A stretch of DNA of 64,000 nucleotides from Diphasiastrum complanatum (taxonomy: Eukaryota > Streptophyta > Lycopodiopsida > Lycopodiales > Lycopodiaceae): contig CM055098.1 in the NCBI GenBank assembly GCA_029204225.1, forward strand, positions 1,363,106-1,427,105, read 5' to 3'. A model generated the notes under the pieces. That model had not been told where the DNA came from, searched no databases, and saw nothing but the letters and a program-made list of their open reading frames with translations. The position numbers were made by a program, and so were the translations under genes. Positions 34,839 to 46,088 of the stretch are shown piece after piece (within the stretch, counting starts at the first letter, position 1; the number at the start of each line of letters is the position of its first letter).

Positions 34839-36418
34839 GTGCTCTTGAGTTGCTCTGTCCGAGTATCTTGGGGATTCGTCAGAATCAGCCAACATCTGTT
34901 CTATAAATACGCAAATCAAGCTATATTTTTTATGGATGCGGATGCAACTATCTCAGTCCAAAATTTTGGCTATTTATTGGACGCGCTAGCTGGCAATCCT
35001 GTATGCTTCGGTGTTATCACATACAAGGTTGAGGTGGATCAAACATCAAACGTTTTCTGGAGTAGGAGCGCATGTTTCACGACTGTGCGATCATTTTGGA
35101 ATACTGACTGATCAGGATAAAACCATGTTGATGGGAAGGATGTTGGCTCCCAAACCAATTGACCTTTCCAGCCTCCTGACTGTTCCTCCACTAGTCACTA
35201 CAGCAGCAGTTGTGCCAGCAGTTGAAGTAGCAGCTACAACTACTATGGAGATAGATGCTATATTGTCTCAGCAAGATGCCGTTGCTACTACCGCCATGGA
35301 CACAGATGCAGCTGCTACCGCAGACTCATCCAAGCCAGCCTCTGCTTCAACCTCACAGAAGCACAAGAAGAGTTTCAGCACCTCGGACGATGCAACTCAG
35401 TCCAATACTTCAGCTAAGGCTTGAGCAGCTGCAGAAGGCGACACTGGGGCAACTGATGATGATGAAGATGAACATGATAACCAACCCCAGTGGTTCCGCA
35501 CTATGACAGAGAAAGCCAAGAATCTAGTGGCTGATATTTTTGACTTCGACCGCCACAATCAAAAGAATATTTTGGATCTGATCAAAGCGGAGCAGGAGTA
35601 TCAAGTCTCCCTCAAAGAGTCTTACGAGAAAATCGACTCGCTCGAATCAGACAACAGCCAATTGATTGAACAAAATCATTCCCTTGACACAGAGCTTCAG
35701 ACTACCATCAATGAAGCTGATTCTTTGAAGCAGATCAATAAGGCGATTGAGCCCAAGTCTGTCAATTATTAGACTGAGATTGATTCTTTGAGAAAACAAC
35801 TCCTGGATGCCAATAAACATAATGTTCCAGAAGCATTTGCAGGAGGAGCGAGCAACCATAATAAAGGCAGAAGCTGCGCTTGCTTTATGCAGCAATTCAG
35901 ACTTAATTACAATTGACCTCTCAAAACTGAACCAGCTCCAAGGCCATATGCTCAAAAATCTTCAAGTCGAGTTCTTGCAACCACTCGAGGATGCAAAGGC
36001 ACTTGTCGAGGAAGAGTTGGCTGAGTTGAAGGAGCTGTCTAGTGAAGCCACCTTAACTTGCAACGGGCCCGACTCTCATGAAGAACACCTCCAGGCCCTG
36101 CTACGCATTGATGATCTGACGCAGCAAATTCAAGCTGTGCCTGCCTGCTCGAGAGTCACTGACCATCCAGAGTATATGGAGGCAGTCACGAAGATCGACC
36201 AGCTGGAACATGAGTTGTCGGATCTCAAGCAGCAGTTGGAAAACCAGAAGTTAGCTACTGAGTTGCAAACTCAGGATTTGGCATCAGCAGCTACTCATGC
36301 AAAGCGACCACGTCGAAATCAGTCGAAGGTATGTGTTGAAAGATTCCATGCATTTGCTGAACGATTCTGGAAGTGGTGCCCACAAGCACTTAACATTGAA
36401 TTACCGACTAAGATATGA
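34839..36418 (+). pseudogene. Unrecognised protein gene with coiled coils, broken
   Basis: A run of coding-like sequence on the plus strand in three frames. 34839-35111 includes LFYKYANQAIFFMDADATISVQNF. From about 35011 a second frame gives FGILTDQDKTMLMGRMLAPKPIDLSSLL and an Ala/Thr/Val-rich stretch. After a TGA at 35422 the same frame continues with acidic residues and a coiled coil (YEKIDSLESDNSQLIEQNH) to a stop at 35770. A frameshift near 35807 leads to 200 codons with heptad-like Leu patterns (IDQLEHELSDLKQQLENQK) and a basic KRPRRNQSK segment. I do not recognise the family. It could be a host gene remnant or an accessory or gag-like frame of a mobile element. The codon-like structure over 1.5 kb argues against chance. 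Confidence 0.5.
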
Positions 36419-38400
36419 ATAGACATGTTAAACTAGAGTAATCTTAACTCTTAGTTAAATATACTTCTCGTGGTATAATTGAACATATATTCAACCTAAT
36501 TGTTAACTAGATCTTTTCGCGGGAGCGACGCACCTGTTGTTTTAGAGGTGTGTTTGTTCGTCCCATAGAACATATATTGATCTCACGCTTCAGTCTCGAC
36601 CATCGAGAGAGAAGAGTTTATGCATATGTAAGAGGTTGAAGAAGTGAATAGAGTGCTGAGAGTTATTCTCCCTTATCTCTGTTCTCCGCACTATTGAGTG
36701 TGAGTGATCATGAGTCTACTAGCAATCTCTAACACATTACATGAATTACTCTCTGATCAAACAGACTCTCTAGCGCATTACAGTCGTTTGTTGTGTATCC
36801 GTAAAACATGCTCTAAGGAACTGTCTTAAAATCCTCTTATTCGTCTGTCGTGAATACTTTCTTTTCGACACTCGAATAACGTCTAAATTTGGTATAGTCT
36901 AGCACGATCATTGAATAAAATTGTATGTATATATATGAGATGACAGTCTCTATCTGAAGAATTGAGTATTTGATCTGTGTTCCTGATTGTAATTGACATA
37001 AGTTTCTAACGTGCTCTAAAACTATGTGTGTTCTTTAACCATTAATTTGGACTTAAGTTGTTGAGGACTTCTGTCTAGAAACGAACAGTTCGCAAACGCG
37101 ATTAATTAATTGTCTGTACAACCATAAATACATCGAACATTTCTCGACTCTCTGTTGACACCTTAATCAGCCGGAGTGTAGTACTGCTGTACTGCTCTGA
37201 TAACATCTCATCTGTAGAACGCATTTCATTCGATTTAATAGAGACAAGACTGCTGTTCTGGAATTATTGACACTACAGACCCCAACATAAGTAATACTGG
37301 TTACTTTCTAATGTCAATTGACAGCCAGAATAACGCTCAAAGCCACTTCACTCGAAATAAATCATAAATTGTACCAAATACATAACTTTCAACGCTGTCC
37401 TTTGTGGGTTCGACATTATTTACTACAGATTCTATATTAACCTTGTTGGTATAGTACGACACGGATAAATACTAGAGGTAGATGATTCGAGACTAGCCAG
37501 TGCCTCCTCATGCTCATGCATGGAATAGAAGCAAAACCAAAACCAGAGAAGCAAATCCATGAAGATTAGATTTGAAAGATGCAACACCAAACTCCTTGAA
37601 GCATGCATGAACACGGACGGTCTCATGTAAAAAGATAATCCAGACCACTTGAACAAAACACAATAAGTACATGTAGAACACTGAAGACATGAGCCATTCT
37701 TGGCATCTGAGTCTATTCAAAACAAACTCAAGCTTGCAAGCCCTCACCTCCATTCCAATTGAAGCAAAGTTTGGTATGCAAAACACTATTTTGCCATGCC
37801 AACTCATGTGTTTTGTTCATGCAAACTCATAGAAGTGCATGCCAAAGACCAATTACAAAGCATGCAAATTCGCATGATGACGAACTTCAATGTTTTTCTT
37901 CGAAGGAATGTGCTTTGCTATTTTCCATTATCGACATGTTGGATAATGAGCTCTCAGCCAAAGGTCCAAGCCTAAAAAAGTAAGGCCATCACCATTTTTT
38001 ATTCTTTAAATTTGACTTTTTTTCAAACTACATTAACCAACCTCAACACATAGTATTGCCTTTGCACGGCAAGGCCAAAAATTTGATACTCACCCCTCTC
38101 CGTATTAGAACAAACTTTCGGCCTAGCCTAGGGCCGAAGCCAAGAAAAAAGAATGGTAAAAATCCTAAAATGAATTAGGGCTTTGAAATCATAAAATGAA
38201 TCTGAATATGAAAAAAAAGCCCGATTTAAAGGATTAAGAAGTGAGAGTCACTCGAAGAGGTGAGATGACTAAGAGAGAAAGAGAAAATGTGTGTGTGTTG
38301 AAAGTGGGGGGACGCCCTCCAAGGGCGTTCCGCTAGGGATGCCTACGGCGAACTGCCCGAGGAGGGGACTTTCTGTGACGCGCATTTTTTTAAACATTTT
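36419..38400. other. Non-coding stretch
   Basis: No convincing gene. The DNA after the broken coiled-coil gene is AT-rich, with GATTAATTAATTGTC near 37100. Short frames lack motifs. Confidence 0.4.
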
Positions 38401-38423
38401 GTTTTTTTTTTTGCTGTATATCC

Positions 38424-38464
<41 letters not shown>

Positions 38465-38860
38465 CCTCTCGCTCCTCTCTTTGCGCGCTCTCTGCCATCT
38501 CCCTCTCCTCTCTCTCTCTCCTTTTCCGCTCTCCTTCTACGCTCTCCCTCTGCTCGCTCTCTCTCTCCCTTTCCGCTCTCTCTCTGCGATCTCCCTCTGC
38601 TCTGTCAGCTCTCACACACACGCTCTCTCTCTCTCTCCCTCCCCCCGTCACCTCCCTCCGCTCTCTCTCTCTCTCTCTCGCCCTCTCTGCTCTCTCCCGC
38701 TCTCTTTCTCCACTCCCTCTTCGCTCTCCCTCCTCTGGCCGGTCTCCCTTCCTCCGTGCTTTATTTCTCTTCTCTCTCCTCTCTCTCTTTCCGTTCTCTC
38801 TCTCTCTCTACGGGCGTGCTCCCTCTATCTCTCTACGGGCTGCACGGGCTGTCTCACGTG
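38424..38860. repeat. CT-rich low-complexity tract
   Basis: About 440 bp of CTCTCT with interspersed G, derived from a TC microsatellite. It produces long overlapping Leu/Ser/Arg frames on both strands that I do not regard as genes. Confidence 0.9.
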
Positions 38861-39151
38861 CACCCAGGCAGCATTTTGAGAAAAAGGTTGATTTTGGGCC
38901 CTATATTATATGGTAGTAGCCTTGAGCACGTGGCAAAAATAGATTGGTCTATGGCCACACTTTCATCTTAGTCACTAAAAGTTTATCATGTTTCTTCATT
39001 ATCGACAATTGGACCTGAGTTATAAGCCTAGCAACTTTGAAGCTGACGCAGCCTTTTATATTAGCACAAGCTGCAATGCTGCAGCATTCTGCAGTTGGGA
39101 AGAAGGACAGGGTACAACATCCCTTCGAGAAAGCTTAGCTTTTCCCTCATC

Positions 39152-39466
39152 ATGGCCTCAGATGCGCTTCAAGGTACTGCATTATTGAACACAGTTCTGT
39201 TTTTCACTTTTGTATCTGTGGGTTTAATCGAAATACAAATTTTCCTTTATGCTATTGATGTTATCATAAATTCAGATGCAATTCAAGACTCAACGCAATT
39301 CTATTTCTTTTTTTGCTCCCTCTCTTCCACGCTCTTTGGATTATATATCGATAAGTCATCGACCAGGATGATGGTATCGATTGTAGACTTGGCGACATTC
39401 TTATTTCCAATTTATTATGGCACTGGTCTCATCTATAGCGGAGGGATTGTAGAGACATTTGGATAG
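39152..39466 (+). CDS. Small hydrophobic ORF, unrecognised
   Basis: 104 codons from ATG 39152 with at least two stretches able to span a membrane (LLNTVLFFTFVSVGLIEIQI and, near the end, VSIVDLATFLFPIYYGTGLI). No family recognised. It lies just before LINE fragments and may be a chance frame, an exon fragment of a membrane protein, or host DNA captured next to the LINE. No promoter or splice evidence could be tied to it. Confidence 0.2.
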   Translation: MASDALQGTALLNTVLFFTFVSVGLIEIQIFLYAIDVIINSDAIQDSTQFYFFFCSLSSTLFGLYIDKSSTRMMVSIVDLATFLFPIYYGTGLIYSGGIVETFG

Positions 39467-39499
39467 ACTACACTCATTTGGAGATAGGGGGTCTGATTA

Positions 39500-40960
39500 C
39501 CAGGAAGAGTTAGGTCATGATCTTTAACACCTCTAGGGCCTATATGCAACAACAAAGTTTCACTTTGGATGGTATCCTCCTACACCTATTTGGGCATAGT
39601 CTTCATAGCTCCCATTTTCAGTATTAGATAGGCTGTGGCAGTCGGGATGAGGAAGGGTAATGCGTCCTTGGTCAGTCTTGAGCGCTTCAGGAAATATTTC
39701 ACGATGGCTCGAGTAAGTGCAGGTTATTCGATACTAGGGTCTCACCTACCTCTATGTATGCTAAAGAGGTTTGGTGCACAACAATGTTTCGTGGACCTTT
39801 TGGAAGCTGAAGCTCTTTTTAATACGGGTTTGAAATGGCAACCTCGAGAAATGACGAAGCAGTTTTAGGGTTTTTTTCCTAGGGAGAGTTTATTTCTACC
39901 CTTATGTTATGGCAAAAACAAGTGCTTTTTCAGTGTTTAGGAAATGTAAATTATTATTAATCAACAATCAATCTTGAATCCTAACTCGAGAGTTGAAACT
40001 TTTGAGTCTCACCTATTACCTATTGTCATGATCCTTACTATGGACAGGGTGGTCACCTCCGATTCACAGTACAGTTGGTGTGAAGCAGGGCTGCCCCCTT
40101 TCTCCTACTCTTTTTGCTCTCTACATTGATGATCTCGAGCGGATTATCAAAGAGGAGGGTGGTGATGGCTGTCCTCTCGCAGATATTGTCATACCTATTC
40201 TCTTATATGCTGATGATATTGACTTGTTATCTACCTCAGCTAGAGGGCTTCAGAGACACCTTGACGTTTTACATGGTTTTTGTCAGAAGTGGGGTTTGAC
40301 GGTAAATATCTCTAAGACTAAGGCCATAGTGTTCAACACCAATAGGCAGCATATGCGGGACGATATTTTCTATTAGGATGGGCAACAATTGAAGATAGTT
40401 GCCTCTTACACTTATCTTGGAGTTCTTTTTTTTGGTCCTCTGCTTACTTTTAGACCTGCATCTACAACTCGCCTGCATAAGGGGCCCTTGTTCAGATGAG
40501 AGACTTTGTACTACCCTTTATATCCATTACCCTGCTACACGATGTTCTTTTTGGCCTACATTTTAATGAGCTAGAAGCCACTAATACTTGTACTAGAGGA
40601 ACTAGTAGTAGATTGAGGGCATCTTGATTTCTATTGTTGTATGTGTTGATGATACAATTTTCATATCTTCCTTGGCACATGGCCTACAAAGACATATCGC
40701 GACATTGTTCCGCTCTTGTCAAGAGAAAGGTCTATATATCAATGTTATGAAGACTAAGGTGATGGCCTTTAACACGTCTAGCCCCTTCATGTGTAGTCAG
40801 AGTTTCATTCCAACAGACCAACCATTGGAAGTTTTTTCTTGTGCACATATTTTTGCGACCCATCTTCAACATGAGACAACCAGCCACAAGCCAACTAGGG
40901 AAGGTTCAGTCTACTATTGCCAACATCATGCTTTTTTGCTTCCAAATCAAATCTAGGTTG
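39500..40960 (+). pseudogene. LINE reverse transcriptase fragments in scrambled order
   Basis: Three pieces of a reverse transcriptase of a different class from the one at 1-5142. 39500-39868 reads VMIFNTS, FTLDGILLHTYLGIV and then a C-terminal part, i.e. the region after the active site. 40060-40500 reads VKQGCPLSPTLFALYIDDL and LLYADDIDLLS (catalytic Asp-Asp), then SKTKAIVFNTN and YTYLGVLFFG. 40620-40860 reads CVDDTIFISS, with Tyr-Ala replaced, then KTKVMAFNTSS. The active-site region is thus present twice, and a downstream region comes before an upstream one. This must be several decayed copies or a rearrangement. None is functional. Confidence 0.75.
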
Positions 40961-41279
40961 AAGAGCAAAGCACACAAGATTCATTCAAGAGATGAGAGAA
41001 AACACAATGCTTGTATTAGAGAAATGCAATAAAATGAGTGAGAGTAATGAAAATGAAGTTAAGATAGAGTTGTCTCCTCACATCTAGTCCATTTTTCATG
41101 AATGTTTTTCACTCACAGAAGGACTAGATCTAATTAATTACATCATATGAGGCAGAATGGCTTGATTAATCACTTAATATACTTGGTATATTGTGAGTAC
41201 ATTTAGTAACTAACAAGTACACCTAATTGACAATTGTATAATCTTTAGAAGGATTAGAACCAATACATCACTACAATCA
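40961..41279. other. Non-coding stretch
   Basis: AT-rich, nothing recognised. It may be further decayed gypsy B sequence continuing from 41280. Confidence 0.35.
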
Positions 41280-41545
41280 TGCAAATCCATCACATAACAA
41301 CAATTAAGATTTAAGATACTGCAAAGGTTCTTTCGTTATTTGAGTAATTGAGATGAGGGGGCTAGTTGGCAACTTCCTCTCACCTCTCAAGACATGAGAC
41401 AAATCCTCATGCTTGAATTTATGTACATGCGTATTAAAACTTGTAATTGGTTGCATAGCTGCATGCCAATGTTTACCTAGCATTATATGAAAATGTGCTA
41501 GTCTATTTATTTCAAAGTCTAACTTGTTCTTGTACCCCTGTGTAT
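41280..41545 (-). pseudogene. gypsy B protease-linker remnant
   Basis: The sequence is homologous at DNA level to 7790-8030 of gypsy A (for example CAAGACATGAGAC, CCTCATGC, GCATGCCA and TTTCAAAGTCTAACTT, compare 7860-8010), in the same minus orientation. No open frame survives. It is the downstream part of the element whose gag and LTR lie at 46089-48200, cut off by the copia C insertion. Confidence 0.7.
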
Positions 41546-41800
41546 ATTCTCTAGTCTAGCTAAAAGCAAAAGCAAAAGCTAAGGCAAAAAGCTAATTGCT
41601 ATTATTACTACCTATTTTGGGTAAAGACCAAAGATGTATTTCTAAGTACTAAAATTAAGTCTTATTCTAGTAGTAGTGCGCCCACCTACGTGCATGACTA
41701 ATAAAAAATGACTTACTATAAATAGAAATCGACCCTATAATAGCATCAGGCATGGCCAAACTAGCATCAAGGGGTATAAAATAAACATTAATTCCAAATA
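41546..41800 (-). repeat. 3' LTR of copia C, truncated
   Basis: Matches 45840-46088 of the complete LTR (CTAGTCTAGCTAAAAGC, GACTTACTATAAATAG). Its inner end reads CAAATA where the other copy has CTAACA. Confidence 0.88.
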
Positions 41801-41810
41801 CTCCCCCTTA
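41801..41810 (-). promoter_or_regulatory. Polypurine tract of copia C
   Basis: On the minus strand TAAGGGGGAG adjoins the 3' LTR. Confidence 0.8.
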
Positions 41811-41814
41811 ATGT

Positions 41815-42372
41815 TTACTTTGTTATCTATCACTCCTAAAAGTTCTCTAAACTTTTGAAACTTTTCTTTGCCAAGTCCTTTGGTAAAGATATCCGCAACT
41901 TGCTCGTTCGTAGGGCAATAGATAAGCTCCGCGTCACCACTCTGAATCTTCTCTCTGATGAAGTGTTGTTGTACTTTGATGTGCTTTGTCCTGTTGTCAA
42001 AAATTGGATTCTTGCCAATCTGATACAACTCTGATTGTCACACTGAAGTACTGTAGGTATATCCTGTACCATATGTAGATCTTGTAGAATTCTTCATAAC
42101 CATATTGCTTCACTTGTCGCACTTGTAGTAGCCCGGTACTTTGCCTCTATAGATGACAATGCAATAGTATGTTGCTTCTTTGAACTCCAAGAAATAGCAC
42201 CAGAACCAAGACTAAAAACATAACCTGTAGTAGATCTTCGGTCTTCCGCATCTCTAGCCCAATCAACATCCACATTTCCCTGTAACTTCAAATCATCTTG
42301 TCTCCCATAGAGAATACCAAACCTCAATGTACCCTGGATATATCTGAGTACTCGCTTAGCAGCTCTCCAACG
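41815..42372 (-). pseudogene. copia C RNase H
   Basis: From the end of RT (AAKRVLRYIQGTLRFGILYG) through the RNase H core (DVDWARDAEDRRSTTGYVF, LGSGAISWSSKKQ) and, after a frameshift near 42090, the tail (NRTKHIKVQQHFIREKI, TNEQVADIFTKGLG). The domain degrades the RNA template. RT proper is missing: upstream sequence jumps to an integrase fragment near 42398. Confidence 0.85.
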
Positions 42373-42398
42373 AACCTACTTAGGCTTACCCCCTTTAT

Positions 42399-42831
42399 CT
42401 GAGCATAGTATCTTGATTTGTCTATCTGTTTCTTTCTCCACCTATGTCGTAAACTTGTGAAATACTTGAATGCTTCACCCTTATTCTCGAGAAGATAAAT
42501 CCATGTCTTCTTAGAATAGTCATCAACAAACACCATGAAGTAACTTGCTGCCCCATAAGACTGAGTTCTCATAGGACCACACAAATATGTATGAACAAGT
42601 TCTAGAACAATTTTCGCCCTGAATGTACTAGCGGAAATTTCTTCATATGATGTATTCCTAAGACACAGTCCTCACAAACCTTGTGATTAGAAACAACTTG
42701 AGGGAAACCTGTAACCATGTTGTATTTCCTCAAGACTTGTAGACTTTTGTAGTTTAGATGCCCAAACCTCTTGTGCCATAACTTACTCACTGATCCAATA
42801 TCTGCAACATCTGCATGATGACTCACCACCT
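42399..42831 (-). pseudogene. copia C pre-integrase/integrase segment, duplicate copy
   Basis: Contains KLWHKRFGHLNYKSLQVL, CEDCVLGIHHMKKFP and, in another frame, MVFVDDYSKKTWIYLLENKGEAF. The segment repeats 43404-43836 at an exact offset of 1005 bp with scattered substitutions. It sits after the end of the first integrase copy and where RT should begin. Confidence 0.85.
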
Positions 42832-42839
42832 GATAGGCG

Positions 42840-43845
42840 ATACATGTCTCGATTCAGGCTCCTGTCACACAAGATAGGGATTCCTCCATCTTGCTTCCTA
42901 TCATAAGGTATCTCTGTATCTTTATGAGTTCCATCCTCATCAAAGATTACATCCCTGCTTATGATGGCTTTCTTCCCCTCCAAGTCATACAACCTGTATC
43001 CCTTCTCTTGACTATCATATCCAAGGAATAAACACCTGGTCGCCCTGGAATCCAATTTGCTCCTTGAATCCTTAGGTATGTGAGCATAAGCAATACTTCC
43101 AAGCACCCTCAAATGATTTACATCTGGTTTTTGTCCTGTGTAAGCTTCCTCTGGAGTCTGATTCTCTACAACCTTTGTAGGACTTTGATTCAGAAGATAA
43201 ACCACCGTCTTAATTGCTTCACCCCAAAACATATTTGGAAGTTGCTTACTCTTGAGCATACTCCTCCAGTTTCCACAATAGACCGGTTCTTCCTTTCCGC
43301 AACTCCATTTTGTTGAGGCATGTCCGTGCTTGCAAATTGTCTCTTTATACCGTGATCCTTGCAAAACACCTGAAATAGAAAGATACTCTTTATACCATGA
43401 TCCGAGCGTAGTATCTTGATTTGTCTATCTGTTTCTTTCTCCACCTGTGTCTTAAACCATGTGAAATACTTGAATGCTTCACCCTTATTCTTGCGAAGAT
43501 AAATCCATGTCTTCCTAGAATAGTCATCAACAAACACCATGAAGTACCTTGCTCTCTTATAAGACTAAGTTCTCATAGGACCACACAAATCCGTATGAAC
43601 AAGTTCTAGAACATTTCTCGCCGTGAATGTACTAGACGGAAATTTCTTCATATGATGTATTCCTAAGACATAGCCCTCACAAACCTTGTGATCAGAAACA
43701 ACTTGAGGTAAACCTGTAACCATGTTGTGTGTCCTCAAGACTTGTAGATTTTTGTAGTTCAAATGCCCAAACCTCTCGTGCCATAACTTACTCACAGATC
43801 CAATATCCGCAACACTTGCATGATGACTCACCACCTAAGCTTGAA
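42840..43845 (-). pseudogene. copia C integrase, main copy
   Basis: Pre-integrase finger (HERFGHLNYKNLQVL, CEGYVLGIHHMKKF, with one Cys replaced by Tyr), then HTDLCGPMRT, MVFVDDYSRKTWIYLRKNKG, ILRSDHGI (the usual DNGG altered), MPQQNGVAERKNRSIVE and, in the next frame, FWGEAIKTVVYLLNQSP, KPDVNHLRVLGSIAYAHIP, FLGYDSQEKGYRLYDL and ISRDVIFDE. The three catalytic acidic residues remain visible, but stops and shifts break the chain. The enzyme would insert element cDNA into chromosomes. Confidence 0.87.
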
Positions 43846-45082
43846 GTTTGTACAACCTTCCCGCAAGTATGCCCTCAGCTGCTACTTCATTGTCCTTCCT
43901 CTTGATGAGGCACCACTCTTCATCAAACTGCACCACCATGTGTTGCTTTGCAATAGCTGATACTGAGAGTAAGTTTTTATTGATTCCTGGTACATAAAGC
44001 ACGTCCTTTATGTCTCCAATCTTCCTTGAAGATAGTTGAACCTGTACTTTTCCAACTCCCTTTATATCATATTTGTAGTTCCTCCCAACTTCACATTTGA
44101 TCCATCATCTAGTTTTGAAAAATCTCGCCTAGGTGTCATATGCTTCGAAGCTCCTGAATCAATAAACCGACACTCTTCTTCCTTCGAGAAGCCACCAGAA
44201 GATGTCGATGCCGAAAATAACTGACAGTCATCAGATCTTAATTTTGTATTAAGTCCTTCCTCTTCAACAAAATTCCCATCCCGCTTCTTCTTGAATTTCT
44301 TGTGCCAACACTCCTTTGCGTAATGTCCTGATTTTTTGCAAACAAAGCAGTTTCCCTTTCAAACTACTTTATTTCCATCTTCTGATCGATTGACTGATTC
44401 TCCTTTGGATCCTGCTGCTTCTTCTTCTTTTTCTTCCCTTAGCTTTCTTGGAACTTTGCTCTTGCTTCTTTGCTAGGAATGCTTGCTCCTTAAAATCGTA
44501 CCTGTTGACAATATTTTGTCGCCTCATTTCCTCTTGTAGCAACATAGCATTCAGCTCATCGTAAGGTCTCGTCTCCCGTAATGACAACATCATCACAAAG
44601 TTCGATAAGCCAAAGGTAGACTATTAAGCATAATGGATACCAGCACTGAATCCAGAACGCTTTCTCCAACCGCAATAAGTTGCCCTCTCAGGTCTTTCAC
44701 CCGAGTAAAGTAGTCCGTTATCGATTCACCTGTATCCATCTTCAATGTGTGTAGCTTATTACTCAAGAACAATATTCGTGACTGATTCACAGTCTCGTAC
44801 AAGTTCTTCAGTATATCCCAAGCCTCCTTGGGTCCAGCAGCATCTTTGATGTGAGGTATGATCATATCTCTAACTGACAAGTATGATATGATGAGATTTT
44901 CTCCCCCGTCTCTGATACTCCTGTAACTCCCTGTTAGTAGTAGGAGGTACCTCGACACCTGTGACGATCTGCCAATATTCTCAATCCTGGAGAATATTTC
45001 GAATCTTGAATCTCCATATGCTGTAGTTTGTTCCATCTAGCTTGCTAGACTCCGGCAACACAACATCGTTCAGTCCTGCCAT
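43846..45082 (-). pseudogene. copia C gag and protease
   Basis: ATG at 45082 opens the copia gag N-terminus (MAGLNDVVLPESSKLDGTNY), stopped after about 35 codons. In other frames follow KEAWDILKNLYETV and DYFTRVKDLRGQLIAVGESV, a basic region, a knuckle CFVCKKSGHYAKEC (44310-44350) and the protease site FIDSGASKHMTP near 44150. Gag forms the particle and the protease releases its parts. Several frameshifts make it non-functional. Confidence 0.85.
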
Positions 45083-45660
45083 TGTACTGATCTTTAGCGA
45101 CCTGATTTTCCAGCAATCAGTATATTGCCAAACTTCATCTATCTGTCTCAGAAATCAGGTTCAGCTCAGATCCAGATCTTCTTCTAGCGAACCAGTCTAT
45201 AAACAGCTAGGATTCAGATCTGATTTTGCAGCGATCAGAAGGGCTTCAAACTCAGCGATCCAGCAGCAATCTGTCAGCAGTTAACCAATGAACGGACATA
45301 AGTTTTCCAGCTCAGCGATCTGTAGTTTGACTCCAGCCAGCGATCTGTCAGTTTTGATTCCAGCAAAGCAGTGTCCGCGATCTGACTTCTTTGTAGCAGC
45401 GAACAGTCCTATATCACCTTATCCAGATCTGCGACCAGGTCTTCTGATCCAGTAGACAGCCAACCAGCGATCTGTCAGTTCTGATTCCAGCAAAACAGAT
45501 CTCCCAACAGCCAGCGATCAATAGAAAAAATCTTGATTCCAACTCAGCGATCAACCAGAAAACAGTTCTGGTTAGAAAACGATCCAACAAGCTGCCAGCG
45601 ATCAGCTCCTCCAACAATCTTCTTGCAACCCTGCAAACAAACTCTCTCTCTCACAAGCCT
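45083..45660 (-). other. copia C leader with internal repeats
   Basis: The untranslated leader between gag and primer site. CCAGCGATCTGTCAGTT-TGATTCCAGC occurs twice (near 45338 and 45463), and GCGATC-type motifs recur many times, giving a degenerate tandem character. No gene. Confidence 0.65.
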
Positions 45661-45672
45661 GCTCTGATACCA
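45661..45672 (-). promoter_or_regulatory. Primer-binding site of copia C (tRNA-iMet type)
   Basis: TGGTATCAGAGC on the minus strand, directly after the 5' LTR end. Confidence 0.9.
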
Positions 45673-46088
45673 TGTCAGAATTTGATCTACAAATTCTAGA
45701 TAGGAGTTAACTAGTCATACTAGCACTCACATACACCAAGACCAGCATAAGAGATTAAGAGAACTCTGATTATAGAGGAATGAGCAAAGCTCTATACAAT
45801 GGAGTGAATGAGATTGGGCACCGGCCTCTCTTATATAGATTCTCTAGTCTAGCTAAAAGCAAAAGCTAAGGCAAAAAGCTAATTGCTATTATTACTACCT
45901 ATTTTGGGTAAAGACCCAAGATGTATTTCTAAGTACTGAAATTAAGTCCTATTCTAGTAGTAGTGCGTCCACCTACATGCATGAGTAATAAAAAATGACT
46001 TACTATAAATAGAAATGCCCCCTATAATAATACACAGGCATGGCCAAACTAACAGTAAGGGGAACAAAATAAACATTAATTCCTAACA
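45673..46088 (-). repeat. 5' LTR of copia C (complete)
   Basis: 416 bp, TGTCAGAATT to CCTAACA on the plus strand. It ends within the zinc knuckle of gypsy B gag. Confidence 0.9.

Larger units (their letters stand above)
41546..46088 (-). mobile_element. Ty1-copia retrotransposon, rearranged (copia C)
   Basis: Minus-strand copia element inserted in gypsy B. The 5' LTR (45673-46088, 416 bp), primer-binding site, gag and protease are in place. The integrase region is partly duplicated, the reverse transcriptase is deleted, and the 3' LTR (41546-41800) lacks its outer ~170 bp. The missing LTR edge coincides with about 400 bp missing from gypsy B, so one deletion took both. TATCC follows the right end, but its left partner is lost. 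Confidence 0.9.

Noticed and set aside
38291..38971. Long overlapping Leu/Ser/Arg-rich frames on both strands
   Set aside because: CT-rich low-complexity DNA keeps frames open by composition; no domain and no conserved start.
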